Of a stretch of 63,704 nt of DNA, positions 18,716 to 27,553 are shown piece after piece. The position numbers and the translations under genes are program-made. The first letter of the stretch is position 1. The number at the start of each line of letters is the position of its first letter. Source of the stretch: Betaproteobacteria bacterium (lineage in GTDB: Bacteria; Pseudomonadota; Gammaproteobacteria; Burkholderiales; Burkholderiaceae_D); NCBI GenBank assembly GCA_016868055.1, contig VGHX01000003.1, positions 1-63,704 on the forward strand, in the 5' to 3' direction. Below the pieces are notes generated by a model. The model did not search any database and was not told the origin of the DNA. It was given only the letters and a program-made list of their open reading frames with translations.

Positions 18716-21010
18716 ATGCCGCCCAGCGCACCATCTCACGTAGCAACTGCCGCAACTTCTACGCCGCACGATCATCGGGATAGCCCGCCGTTGCGCGCGC
18801 ATGAGCATGTCCTCGCTACGCTGGAACCCGATCTGAACCCGGCGCTTCAATTCGCGTCCAGCCGCTTGCTGCTGACAACCGAACGAATGATAAGCCATTC
18901 AGATGGCGAGGGGTGGTCTGAGTGGCCGCTGCAACCGGGCTTCACATTGCATCACAGCGATCATGGCGGCGTCGCAACACTGGCGCTGCATGATGAGCAA
19001 GGCACCTTGGCGCTGTGGCGTTTCACGTTAGCGCAAGAGGTGAGTGCGCTGCGTTTCATTCAACACTTCGACAAAGTCCAAGCCGCGCGTGGTGGGCAAT
19101 CGCTGACGCCCGAAGAGTCCGGTGCGCGTTGCCCGAGCTGCCACGCGCTACTGCCGGATCAAAGTGAAGAATGTCCGGTCTGCCACCGCGAGTTGCTGGA
19201 GCCGGTGTCGACTTGGGTGTTGCTGCGACTATGGCGTTTTGCGAAGCCTTACAAGATGCAGCTGCTGCTGGGTTTCTTCCTCACGCTGGCCTCGACCGCT
19301 GCGCTGATGGTGCCACCCTATTTATCGATGCCGCTGATGGATGAAATTCTCATCCCGCAGCAAACCGGCGCGCAGATTGATACCCAGGACGTGGTGTTAT
19401 ACCTATCGGGCTTATTGGTGGCGGCGCTATTGGCTTGGGGGCTTGGGTGGTGGCGCACCTATCTGTTGGCGCTGGTGTCGGAGCGTATCGGCGCGCATTT
19501 GCGCACCGCCACCTTCAACCACTTGATGACACTGTCGCTCGATTATTTCGGTGCCAAGCGTACCGGTGATCTGATAGCCCGTATCGGTAATGAATCCGAT
19601 CGTATTTGTATTTTTCTATCGCTGCATGCGCTTGATTTTGCGACCGATGTATTGCTACTAGCGATGACGACGGTGGTGCTGTTCACGATTAATCCGTGGC
19701 TGACCGTCGTTACCCTGCTGCCGCTGCCATTGATTATGTGGTTGATTCACTCGGTGCGCGATCGTCTGCGTACCGGCTTTGAAAAAATTGATCGTATCTG
19801 GGGTGATGTCACCAACGTGCTAGCCGATACGATTCCCGGCATTCGGGTCGTCAAAGCCTTTGCCCAAGAGGGTCGTGAGTCGCAACGCTTTCGCGAGGCG
19901 AACATGCATAACCTCGCGGTGAATGACAAATTAAACCGCACCTGGAGTTTATTCGCGCCGACGGTCACCATGCTGACCGAAGTCGGGCTGCTGATTGTGT
20001 GGGGCTTTGGTATTTGGTTGGTGATTCATCATGGCGTGACCGTCGGTGTTTTAGTGGCGTTTATTGCGTATATCGGTCGCTTCTACGGCCGACTCGACAC
20101 CATGAGCCGTATCGTGTCGCACACACAAAAAGCCGCTGCGGGTGCCAAGCGGATTTTCGATATTTTGGATCACAGTTCCAGCGTGCCCGAGCCTGCCAAT
20201 CCGGTGCCCGTTGCCAAGGCCCCAGGTACCATTGCGCTGCGCGATGTCGGTTTCCGCTACGGTAGTCGTCGAATTTTGAAGGGTATTAATCTCGAAATCC
20301 GGCAAGGAGAGATGATTGGTTTGGTCGGCCACAGCGGCTCGGGCAAGAGCACGCTGGTTAATCTGATCTGCCGTTTTTATGATGTCACCGACGGCGCGAT
20401 TACAGTGGATGGCATTGATTTGCGTCGCTTCTCGGTGGCGGGTTGTCGTCGCCACATTGGCTTGGTGCTGCAAGAGCCTTTCCTGTTTCACGGCACGATT
20501 GCCGAAAATATCGCCTACGGCAAACCGGACGCAACACGTGCCGAGGTGATTGCTGCAGCACGAGCCGCGCACGCGCATGAATTCATTCTGCGACTACGCC
20601 ATGGCTATGACTCGATTGTGGGGGAGCGCGGACAAGGGCTCTCCGGTGGTGAGCGTCAGCGCATTTCGATTGCGCGTGCGTTGCTGATTAATCCGCACAT
20701 TCTCATGCTTGATGAGGCTACCTCGTCAGTCGATACCGCCACTGAAAAAGAAATTCAAAAAGCACTCGATAACCTGGTCAAAGGCAGAACCACGATAGCG
20801 ATTGCGCATCGCTTGTCAACGTTGCGTCGCGCCGATCGCTTGGTGGTGCTGGAGCGTGGCGAAGTGGTGGAGATCGGATCGCATGATGAATTGATTGCTC
20901 AGCAGGGGGCGTATTGGCGCTTGTATGAAGCGCAAGCACGCAACGTCGATACCGAAGATGAAGCACCCGACCCATTGCGCATTCCTCTGGCCAAAGCGGG
21001 GAACGCATGA
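18716..21010 (+). CDS. ABC exporter (permease-ATPase fusion) with N-terminal extension and zinc ribbon; cyanophycin-cluster associated
   Basis: RCPSCHALLPDQSEECPVCHREL before TM domain; Walker A GHSGSGKST; LSGGERQRISIARALL. Confidence 0.88.
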   Translation: MPPSAPSHVATAATSTPHDHRDSPPLRAHEHVLATLEPDLNPALQFASSRLLLTTERMISHSDGEGWSEWPLQPGFTLHHSDHGGVATLALHDEQGTLALWRFTLAQEVSALRFIQHFDKVQAARGGQSLTPEESGARCPSCHALLPDQSEECPVCHRELLEPVSTWVLLRLWRFAKPYKMQLLLGFFLTLASTAALMVPPYLSMPLMDEILIPQQTGAQIDTQDVVLYLSGLLVAALLAWGLGWWRTYLLALVSERIGAHLRTATFNHLMTLSLDYFGAKRTGDLIARIGNESDRICIFLSLHALDFATDVLLLAMTTVVLFTINPWLTVVTLLPLPLIMWLIHSVRDRLRTGFEKIDRIWGDVTNVLADTIPGIRVVKAFAQEGRESQRFREANMHNLAVNDKLNRTWSLFAPTVTMLTEVGLLIVWGFGIWLVIHHGVTVGVLVAFIAYIGRFYGRLDTMSRIVSHTQKAAAGAKRIFDILDHSSSVPEPANPVPVAKAPGTIALRDVGFRYGSRRILKGINLEIRQGEMIGLVGHSGSGKSTLVNLICRFYDVTDGAITVDGIDLRRFSVAGCRRHIGLVLQEPFLFHGTIAENIAYGKPDATRAEVIAAARAAHAHEFILRLRHGYDSIVGERGQGLSGGERQRISIARALLINPHILMLDEATSSVDTATEKEIQKALDNLVKGRTTIAIAHRLSTLRRADRLVVLERGEVVEIGSHDELIAQQGAYWRLYEAQARNVDTEDEAPDPLRIPLAKAGNA

Positions 21011-21504
21011 TGGATGAGTCCAGCGGCAAGGCATGGATGCCGGTCGCTCACCGGCTGCGCCGGGATAGCTATGGCCGGCTCAACTTTACCGATGAAGCAG
21101 GTGAAGTGCATGTGGGTGTGGTGCCGGCGCAGGCCTTCCCGATTGATGCCCCCGGCGAGCAAGTGTCATTGCTGAGCACCGATGGGCATGAGCTGGTGTT
21201 TATCAATCAGCTGAGCGTGCTGGATGCGGACACCCGCGCCATGATCGAGCAAGAAATTGCGCAGCGCGAGTTTTTGCCTGTGATTGAGCGCTTGGTCGAT
21301 GTCAGTACGTTTGCGACGCCCAGCACCTGGACCGTAAAAACGGATCGCGGCTTAAACAGCTTTGTGCTGAAGGGTGAAGAAGATATTCGCCGGCTGCGCG
21401 ACGGCGGACTCATCATCACCGATAGCCACGGTGTCACTTACCGGGTGCACGACATTCGCGCCCTTGACCGCGGATCGAGAAAGCTACTCGATCGCTTTCT
21501 GTAA
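21007..21504 (+). CDS. DUF1854-family protein
   Basis: Overlaps ABC gene by 4 nt (ATGA); RDSYGRLNFTDEAGEVHVGVVPAQAFPI...GVTYRVHDIRALDRGSRKLLDRFL. Confidence 0.8.
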   Translation: MMDESSGKAWMPVAHRLRRDSYGRLNFTDEAGEVHVGVVPAQAFPIDAPGEQVSLLSTDGHELVFINQLSVLDADTRAMIEQEIAQREFLPVIERLVDVSTFATPSTWTVKTDRGLNSFVLKGEEDIRRLRDGGLIITDSHGVTYRVHDIRALDRGSRKLLDRFL

Positions 21505-21532
21505 ATTCTTGCGGCGGACCCGTCACCCGGTA

Positions 21533-21745
21533 CTAGTGGCTGACGGAGCCTTCAGCGATGGCATTCTCGGGGTTCATGAAAATCGGGCGGCCATCCGGTG
21601 TGTTGAGCGGAATGACGATTTCCTTGCCGTTATCGTCTTTCAGTAGCGCGCACAAGGTATGCGACGCGCGTAGCTCGCCATTCAGTTCAACCTCAAGATC
21701 AGCAATGACCAGCTCGACACCGGTCAGGATTTGTTTCACTTTCAT
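21533..21745 (-). CDS. Small hypothetical protein (70 aa)
   Basis: Intact ORF with upstream GGAAGG; MKVKQILTGVELVIADLEVELNGELRASH. Confidence 0.55.
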   Translation of the reverse strand: MKVKQILTGVELVIADLEVELNGELRASHTLCALLKDDNGKEIVIPLNTPDGRPIFMNPENAIAEGSVSH

Positions 21746-21808
21746 AGGATTATCCTTCCATGGGCAGTGCCACTGCCGCGCATTTTAACGGCAGCCTATA
21801 ATCCGCGC

Positions 21809-22549
21809 GTGAATTCTGCCCTGTCTTTTTTTCGTTGGCCGATACCCGCCCTGATGGCGTGGGCGGGTACCTGGGTGCTGTACAGCGTGCTGCTGCGTTT
21901 TAACATGGCGGCATGGTTGGCAGTGTCGACAGCTACGCTGGCCGGCGTCATGTTCTCGGTATTCGCCGCGACGATTTGGCGTCGCCTGGCAATTGCTGCC
22001 GGTTTCCCGCTCTCTTTACTGATTTCAGGCAGCGTGATGTTACCGGCCTGGGCTTGGCTATTACCGCTGCTGCTGATAGCGATTGTTTATCCCGTCAATG
22101 CCTGGCGCGACGCGCCATTGTTTCCAACGCCTTCGTCTGCGTTGCTCGGTTTGGCCGAGCGCGCGCCGTTGGCCAGGGACGCACGCATTCTGGATGCTGG
22201 CTGTGGGCTGGGAGATGGTTTAATCGCATTGCGCGCTGCTTATCCGGCAGCGGCTTTGTTTGGTGTGGAGTGGAGCTGGCCCTTGCGCGCGCTGACGGCA
22301 CTGCGCTGTCCATGGGCGACCATTCGCCAGGGCGATATGTGGAAAGCCGATTGGTCGCAGTACGACCTGGTGTATCTGTTTCAGCGACCCGAGACCATGC
22401 CGCGCGCCATCGAGAAGGCAAGAGCAGAACTGCGGCCTGGTACGTGGTTGGTGAGCTTGGAGTTCGTTGCTGAAGATATCAAGCCAACGGCGAAATTACA
22501 AAATGTTGAAGGTAAACCGGTGTGGCTGTATCGCGCACCTTTGCCCTGA
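21809..22549 (+). CDS. Membrane-anchored class I SAM-dependent methyltransferase
   Basis: N-terminal TM segments then ARILDAGCGLGDGLIALRAAYPAAALFGVEWS; probable GTG start at 21809. Confidence 0.75.
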   Translation: MNSALSFFRWPIPALMAWAGTWVLYSVLLRFNMAAWLAVSTATLAGVMFSVFAATIWRRLAIAAGFPLSLLISGSVMLPAWAWLLPLLLIAIVYPVNAWRDAPLFPTPSSALLGLAERAPLARDARILDAGCGLGDGLIALRAAYPAAALFGVEWSWPLRALTALRCPWATIRQGDMWKADWSQYDLVYLFQRPETMPRAIEKARAELRPGTWLVSLEFVAEDIKPTAKLQNVEGKPVWLYRAPLP

Positions 22550-22618
22550 AAGGCTCAGGAAAAAAGTTTTTTGCAGGCTTGGGTGGTCTGCACAAAATAC
22601 CACTGGCGTCTTGCCACC

Positions 22619-23539
22619 TCAAACATAGCCGCCGGCATAGATGATCACTTCGCCACCGGTGTTAATCTTGAAGCTCGAAATACCCGGCAAATCGTGCGTG
22701 TTTACCCCACCCAGATCAAGCTTAACGATGCCGCGTTGTTTGAGCTGCTCCATCGCGCCCCACAAAATCAGGTTATGCGCATTCAGAGCGCGGCCTTGCG
22801 GGTTGGTCCAACCCAATTGGTAGGTGGCGCTGCTGCCATGGATTAAAAACAGCATCGCAGCGACCGGCCGTGATTGCCAGCTGGCGTGAAGAATGAGTGC
22901 AGACTTTGCGCCGCCTTCTTCCAGATAATGCTCAATAAAGCCTAGCGGTAATGCATAGAATCGCTTGCGCTCGCGTTGTCGATTTTCTTCAGCGAGCACG
23001 CGCGGTAGTTCGGGTGAGTCGTGTTCTAACTCGGAAAGCTTCAGGCCTGAGCGCTCGGCAGCAGATAAGCGGTTACGCCAGTAAGGGTGCAAGCTGGCGC
23101 GTAGCGCTGTTAATGGTTGTGAGAGATCGAGCATCACGGTGGAGTAGCCCGTCAGCACGCGTGTCAGTGACGCCATGCTGGGATGCTGCGGGTCTGTCAG
23201 GTCCGGCGAAAATAAAATAACGCGTGGCCGGGCGACCGGCAACGACCGCTTGAGCTCGCGATGAATTTGCGCCTTGTCGGCGTCAGCGATATCACTGAGC
23301 CAGATCGGGCCGCGCGTGCAAAGCGCGATGCTGAATACGCCCGCATAGCGCCTGCAAACAAACTGTGCCAATGCGACGCTAAGCCCCTCAAACAAAATTT
23401 CAGCGCGATGTGTTCTCATACCCGGCAAGCGCATACTGGCGCCGTAAATCCAGTGCTGCTGCATCACCGCACTGTGCGCTGCATGTGCAGCATCCCAGCG
23501 CTCGCGAGAGGTTTGGTTCCAAATAATTTGCGTGTTCAC
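22619..23539 (-). CDS. FemAB/GNAT-like acyltransferase (copy 1)
   Basis: AMLFLIHGSSATYQLGWTNPQGRALNAHNLILWGAMEQLKQRGIVKLDLGGVNT; paralog at 53390-54334. Confidence 0.75.
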   Translation of the reverse strand: MNTQIIWNQTSRERWDAAHAAHSAVMQQHWIYGASMRLPGMRTHRAEILFEGLSVALAQFVCRRYAGVFSIALCTRGPIWLSDIADADKAQIHRELKRSLPVARPRVILFSPDLTDPQHPSMASLTRVLTGYSTVMLDLSQPLTALRASLHPYWRNRLSAAERSGLKLSELEHDSPELPRVLAEENRQRERKRFYALPLGFIEHYLEEGGAKSALILHASWQSRPVAAMLFLIHGSSATYQLGWTNPQGRALNAHNLILWGAMEQLKQRGIVKLDLGGVNTHDLPGISSFKINTGGEVIIYAGGYV

Positions 23540-23613
23540 GGTGGCGCTAAAGAGGTCTCATGTCTGTGATCGCGCTCGATATAATCAGTTGCAGTCATCG
23601 TAATCGTTAAAAC

Positions 23614-23841
23614 ATGCCCCAAGCCGCCAAGCCGCCAAGCCTACCGCCAAGCCAGATAAAGCCGGCTGTCCGACGGGTACGTGGGCTTGATCTGGATAAG
23701 CCGCGCCCGACAGCGGCAGGCTGGGCACTAATCATGCTTTATTTCGCCGTACCGGCCATGCTGATTGGCGCTTTTATCGACATCCTGATTCAGTGGGCAA
23801 GCGGCGAGTGCGTCGGTCTGTGGTGCTGGCTGTTTAAATAA
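23614..23841 (+). CDS. Micro-membrane protein (copy 1), divergent from FemAB-like gene
   Basis: One predicted TM segment and C-terminal DILIQWASGECVGLWCWLFK; matches ORF 54355-54552. Confidence 0.7.
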   Translation: MPQAAKPPSLPPSQIKPAVRRVRGLDLDKPRPTAAGWALIMLYFAVPAMLIGAFIDILIQWASGECVGLWCWLFK

Positions 23842-24039
23842 AATTTTCAAAAAGATAATTCGGCTGAGCCGAATAGTTACTTTGAATAGCAAGGGTAGCG
23901 TTATTTGGCAATTTGTTTCACAATTGCCATGATATCGTTTGGTGCGAGCTTGAGTTCTCCGATCTCGTGCCGAATTAAGAGACGATAGCGTGCGGCCTGG
24001 GTCATCAGGTCCCGAATCCGCTTGCACAAGGAGAGGCAG

Positions 24040-24903
24040 ATGTTTTTTTTCGTGGGACTAGGCGTCGTGTTTGGCTGCGTTTTTGGCGGCTACATTATGG
24101 CGGGCGGAAAAATGGCGCCGATTATCAAGGCGGCGCCAATTGAGGGCTTCATTATCGTTGGCTCGGGTATCGGTGCGCAGCTGATCGCCAACAGTATGCT
24201 GATCTTCAAAGGCGGCTTCGGCGGTATCGGGCGCTGTATTGCGGGACCAAAATGGAAGCCGCAGGATTATCTCGATCTGATTCTGATGGTGGGCAAGCTG
24301 CTCAACGTCATGAAAAAAGAGGGCGCGGTTGCCCTCGAAGCGCACGTCGAGAATCCGGATTCATCTGCTATTTTCGGTGAATACCCCAAGCTCGCGGGAG
24401 ACCATTCCATCGTTCACATGATTTGCGATACGCTGCGACTCGTCGTAATCGCGCAGGGTAACCTCGACGCGGATGCGGTCGATGACGTCATGAAGAACTA
24501 CATTAAAACCCACCATCACGATGAATTGAAATTCCAGGGCATGTTGTCTAACGTGGCGGGTGCGCTCCCTGCGCTCGGTATTGTGGCCTGCGTGTTGGGT
24601 GTGGTGAAAACCATGGGTGCGATTGATCAACCGCCACCTGTGCTGGGTGCGCTGATTGGTTCCGCGCTGGTGGGTACCTTCCTCGGGGTGTTCGTGGCAT
24701 ACGGTGTGTTTGACCCGCTCGCCGCGCGCCTGGGGCAAATCATTGACGAAGACGGTCAGATCTACAAAGTCATCAATGAAATGATTGTCCAGACCTTGCG
24801 TGGTCACCCAGTGCCGCTAGTGATTGAGGCGGCGCGGAGCGTGATCTCGCATCAGAATCAGCCAGGGTTTGCCGAAGTCTTCGACGGGCTCCGCGGCAAG
24901 TAA
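24040..24903 (+). CDS. motA: MotA-like flagellar stator protein (orphan)
   Basis: MFFFVGLGVVFGCVFGGYIMAGGKMAPII..., VGTFLGVFVAYGVFDPLAARL; no motB in window. Confidence 0.85.
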   Translation: MFFFVGLGVVFGCVFGGYIMAGGKMAPIIKAAPIEGFIIVGSGIGAQLIANSMLIFKGGFGGIGRCIAGPKWKPQDYLDLILMVGKLLNVMKKEGAVALEAHVENPDSSAIFGEYPKLAGDHSIVHMICDTLRLVVIAQGNLDADAVDDVMKNYIKTHHHDELKFQGMLSNVAGALPALGIVACVLGVVKTMGAIDQPPPVLGALIGSALVGTFLGVFVAYGVFDPLAARLGQIIDEDGQIYKVINEMIVQTLRGHPVPLVIEAARSVISHQNQPGFAEVFDGLRGK

Positions 24904-24987
24904 AAAATGCCGCTGGCGTTGTTGGAGGTGTCTTGCCGTACTTCATGTACTGTCTGCGACACCTCCGCCTAGCCAGCGACATTTTTC
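24902..24987. repeat. Long imperfect inverted repeat downstream of motA
   Basis: Arms 24902-24932 and 24958-24987 (aaaaatgNcgctggc...ggaggtgtc). Confidence 0.6.
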
Positions 24988-25214
24988 AAATATCGCGACT
25001 TTATTGGCCAGCGACATTTTCAAACTACATCGAGTACTGGCTGCAATATCTCCGCTTAGCCACCCCTAGATACTCATTTGCACCCTGACCGCCCCGCGGC
25101 AGAGTGTTTTCATTTATATATCTGACGGAATCTCGACGTTTTAATTGGCATGTAAATTGCTGCCTTTTCGGGCATTCGGAGTAAATCCGACGCTATTTGG
25201 AAAGGAGCCGCCCT

Positions 25215-25421
25215 ATGTACGATCAAGCGAGAATGATTATTGAAACGACAGCCAAAGCCATGGCTGCTGCTGCTGTCCCGGTGTCTAACCAGGGTCGCGG
25301 TGCGTCAGACAACGTGCAGTCGATTTGGCGTCGTCATGGCTGGGTGCCGCCGACTGAGCAAGGTAAAGATTTTCGCTCTACGCTACGAAACACCGCCGAC
25401 CGAGCCGCGTCGGTTTACTGA
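25215..25421 (+). CDS. Small hypothetical protein (68 aa)
   Basis: RBS GGAAAGGAG before ATG; MYDQARMIIETTAKAMAAAAVPVSN; followed by terminator. Confidence 0.55.
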   Translation: MYDQARMIIETTAKAMAAAAVPVSNQGRGASDNVQSIWRRHGWVPPTEQGKDFRSTLRNTADRAASVY

Positions 25422-25458
25422 TTGTCTCCTCCCTGTTCTTCGGAAACGGAGATTCGGG

Positions 25459-25490
25459 TTCAGCCCGCGCAGTGCGCGGGCTATTTTTTT
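25459..25490 (+). terminator. Rho-independent terminator
   Basis: gCCCGCGCagtGCGCGGGctaTTTTTTT. Confidence 0.85.
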
Positions 25491-25651
25491 GTGGGTCGCA
25501 TTTCCACCACCTTAGCGCTCTGGTTCACCTTTCAGGCAATCCGCTCGCTCCGCGATAGTGATCAGGACAATGTCGGCCGATTGAGCACACAAGCCCTGAG
25601 CTTTTGCTGTACTTGGTATCATCGAACGCTGGATCTCATCAGGAGTCAACC

Positions 25652-26041
25652 ATGCATTACTTTATTGGCACTGCGCTCAGCGCCTTCTTCATCTGTTCTA
25701 GCGCCATGGCGCAATCGGTTGATTTCATCGAGCCGAAAAATAATGCGACGGTATCTTCGCCGTTCAAAGTGAAGTTTGGCTTAGAGGGGATGCAAGTCGC
25801 GCCAGCCGGAGAAATGAAAGAGGGTACCGGTCACCACCATTTATTGATTAATGTGCCCGATGTGGCCGAGGGTGCGGTGATCCCAATGGATGATCAGCAC
25901 CGCCATTTTGGTAAAGGCCAAACAGAGACCGAGATCACATTACCACCCGGTCGTTATCGTCTCACGATGCAGTTTGCCGATGGCGCGCATCGCTCTTATG
26001 GCGCGAAAATGCGGAAATCAATTGAGGTAACGGTGAAGTAG
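25652..26041 (+). CDS. DUF4399-family exported protein
   Basis: Signal peptide; SVDFIEPKNNATVSSPFKVKFGLEGMQVAPAGEMKEGTGHHHLLIN. Confidence 0.85.
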   Translation: MHYFIGTALSAFFICSSAMAQSVDFIEPKNNATVSSPFKVKFGLEGMQVAPAGEMKEGTGHHHLLINVPDVAEGAVIPMDDQHRHFGKGQTETEITLPPGRYRLTMQFADGAHRSYGAKMRKSIEVTVK

Positions 26042-26104
26042 TGCCACTGGCTCGCGGCGGCCTTGTTTCTGTCGCCGCATGCCCGCTGCATCGGTAAGCC
26101 CCAC

Positions 26105-26214
26105 GCAATAAGACCGACGATGAGGCCTTCGCAATAAGGCCTTCGCAATAAGTCCTTCGCAATAAGTCCTTCGCAAGCAGGCCTGTGCAATAAGTCCTTC
26201 GCAATAAGGCCGAC
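26105..26214. repeat. 14-bp tandem repeat array, about 8 units (gcaataagtccttc)
   Basis: gcaataaggccttc gcaataagtccttc gcaataagtccttc gcaagcaggcctgt gcaataagtccttc gcaataaggccgac. Confidence 0.9.
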
Positions 26215-26224
26215 CGAATGTAAT

Positions 26225-27001
26225 CTACGCGGTTTTAATGAAGTACACCACGGTCAACGTGGCGCCAACCGCAATCACCAGACGCTTCAGCCATATCGCG
26301 GGTAGCTTGCGCGCAAATGCCGCGCCTACGTAGCCACCGATAGCTGCGGTGACCAAGGCCACCAAGGTATGCGGCCAGCTGATGGCACCGGCGATGATGA
26401 AGGTGAGGGCGGCCACGGTGTAGTTCATGGCCGAGGTCAGGTTCTTTAGCGCATTAATCTCTTGCATATCATCAAAGCCCTGAATCGAGAGCGCGGCCAG
26501 CGTCAAAATGCCCATGCCGGCACCAAAGAAGCCGCCATAAATCGCTACCATCAACTGAAACACAGCACCACCGATACTGCCCGGCTGTTCGGAAGCAGCT
26601 ATATGCAGTCTCTGCTTTAACCAGCGAATGATGCGGTTCACTCGCGCGCTCAGCGCAAACAGCGAAGTCGCCACCAGCAGCAACCAGGGCACTAGCCGCA
26701 TGAAGGTTTGATTGGATATCGCCAGCAGCAGTAAGGCACCGAGCAGACCACCAATGACCGAGAGTACTGCCAGCAGCACTGCCCAGCGGCCGTGTCGCAT
26801 GGCCTCGCGGCGATAGGCCCAGGCGCTCGAGAGACTGGCGGGCCAGAGTGCGACCGAGTTACTGGCGTTGGCGGTGACCGGGGGTACGCCCGCCATCAGC
26901 ATCGCCGGAAAAGAGAAAAAGGTACCGCCTCCTGCGATCGCATTCATGGCGCCGGCCAAAAAAGCACCCGCGGCGACCAAGGCCGCATCAGCAGGGGACA
27001 T
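26225..27001 (-). CDS. TauE/SafE-family sulfite exporter (TSUP)
   Basis: AGAFLAGAMNAIAGGGTFFSFPAMLMAGVPPVTANASNSVALWPASL. Confidence 0.9.
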   Translation of the reverse strand: MSPADAALVAAGAFLAGAMNAIAGGGTFFSFPAMLMAGVPPVTANASNSVALWPASLSSAWAYRREAMRHGRWAVLLAVLSVIGGLLGALLLLAISNQTFMRLVPWLLLVATSLFALSARVNRIIRWLKQRLHIAASEQPGSIGGAVFQLMVAIYGGFFGAGMGILTLAALSIQGFDDMQEINALKNLTSAMNYTVAALTFIIAGAISWPHTLVALVTAAIGGYVGAAFARKLPAIWLKRLVIAVGATLTVVYFIKTA

Positions 27002-27009
27002 GTGAGGGC

Positions 27010-27237
27010 TTAGGTTTGTTTCGCCTCAGCCGGGGCAGTCGCACCGTCGGCATCGGCGTCAGCGTCGGCTTGGGCTACCGGGGCTGAGCCCTGATCAGCG
27101 ATGTACTCGGTCAGGGTTTCTTCCTCGCTGCGATCTGGTTGGCCGTCATTTACCAACAGCGTTAGCAGGTAGATGGCGCCGATCATCATCGCCGTAACAA
27201 GGGTGACCAGCAGAGGAATCAGAAAATCGTTGTCCAT
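27010..27237 (-). CDS. Small single-TM protein with DADADADGA tail
   Basis: TM segment VTLVTAMMIGAIYLLTLLVND; acidic/Ala tail. Confidence 0.5.
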   Translation of the reverse strand: MDNDFLIPLLVTLVTAMMIGAIYLLTLLVNDGQPDRSEEETLTEYIADQGSAPVAQADADADADGATAPAEAKQT

Positions 27238-27340
27238 GGATCGTCTTCGCGGCCTGTGTCAAACACCGAATTCGCAGTGCGCCTCGGATTTTACACAAGT
27301 CTCGCAGACGAGAGATGCAGGAAAGATGATGCCCCGACCC

Positions 27341-27532
27341 CTAGCGCCCGAGGTCTTTGGCCGAGGTGCCGCCGATTCCCCAGTGCGCCTTGGGTACCTC
27401 GGAGATCAGGATGCGAATCGTCTCTCTCGGCGCACCAACGGCCTCATGCAAAGCCTGCGTGACTTTTTCAATTACAGCGCGTTTTTGGTCTTCGGTACGG
27501 CCTTCCAATAGATGGATTTGTGCGAACGGCAT
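27341..27532 (-). CDS. dmpI: 4-oxalocrotonate tautomerase
   Basis: MPFAQIHLLEGRTEDQKRAVIEKVTQALHEAVGAPRETIRILI. Confidence 0.88.
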   Translation of the reverse strand: MPFAQIHLLEGRTEDQKRAVIEKVTQALHEAVGAPRETIRILISEVPKAHWGIGGTSAKDLGR

Positions 27533-27553
27533 ATTGTTCTCCTTTGTAATGGG

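Noticed and set aside
24040-24903. MotA with lost FliG-contact charges
   Set aside because: Alignment from memory to E. coli MotA gives K at the R90 position and keeps E98, so the charges appear conserved.
25962-26204. Minus ORF with RRTYCEGLIAKDLL peptide repeats
   Set aside because: Repeats arise from the 14-bp DNA array; no RBS or other support.
26105-26214. Possible CRISPR array
   Set aside because: Units are 14 bp and directly abutting with no unique spacers; no cas genes.
27010-27237. DADADADGA segment as a Ca-binding repeat
   Set aside because: Too short and low-complexity; likely just an acidic linker.
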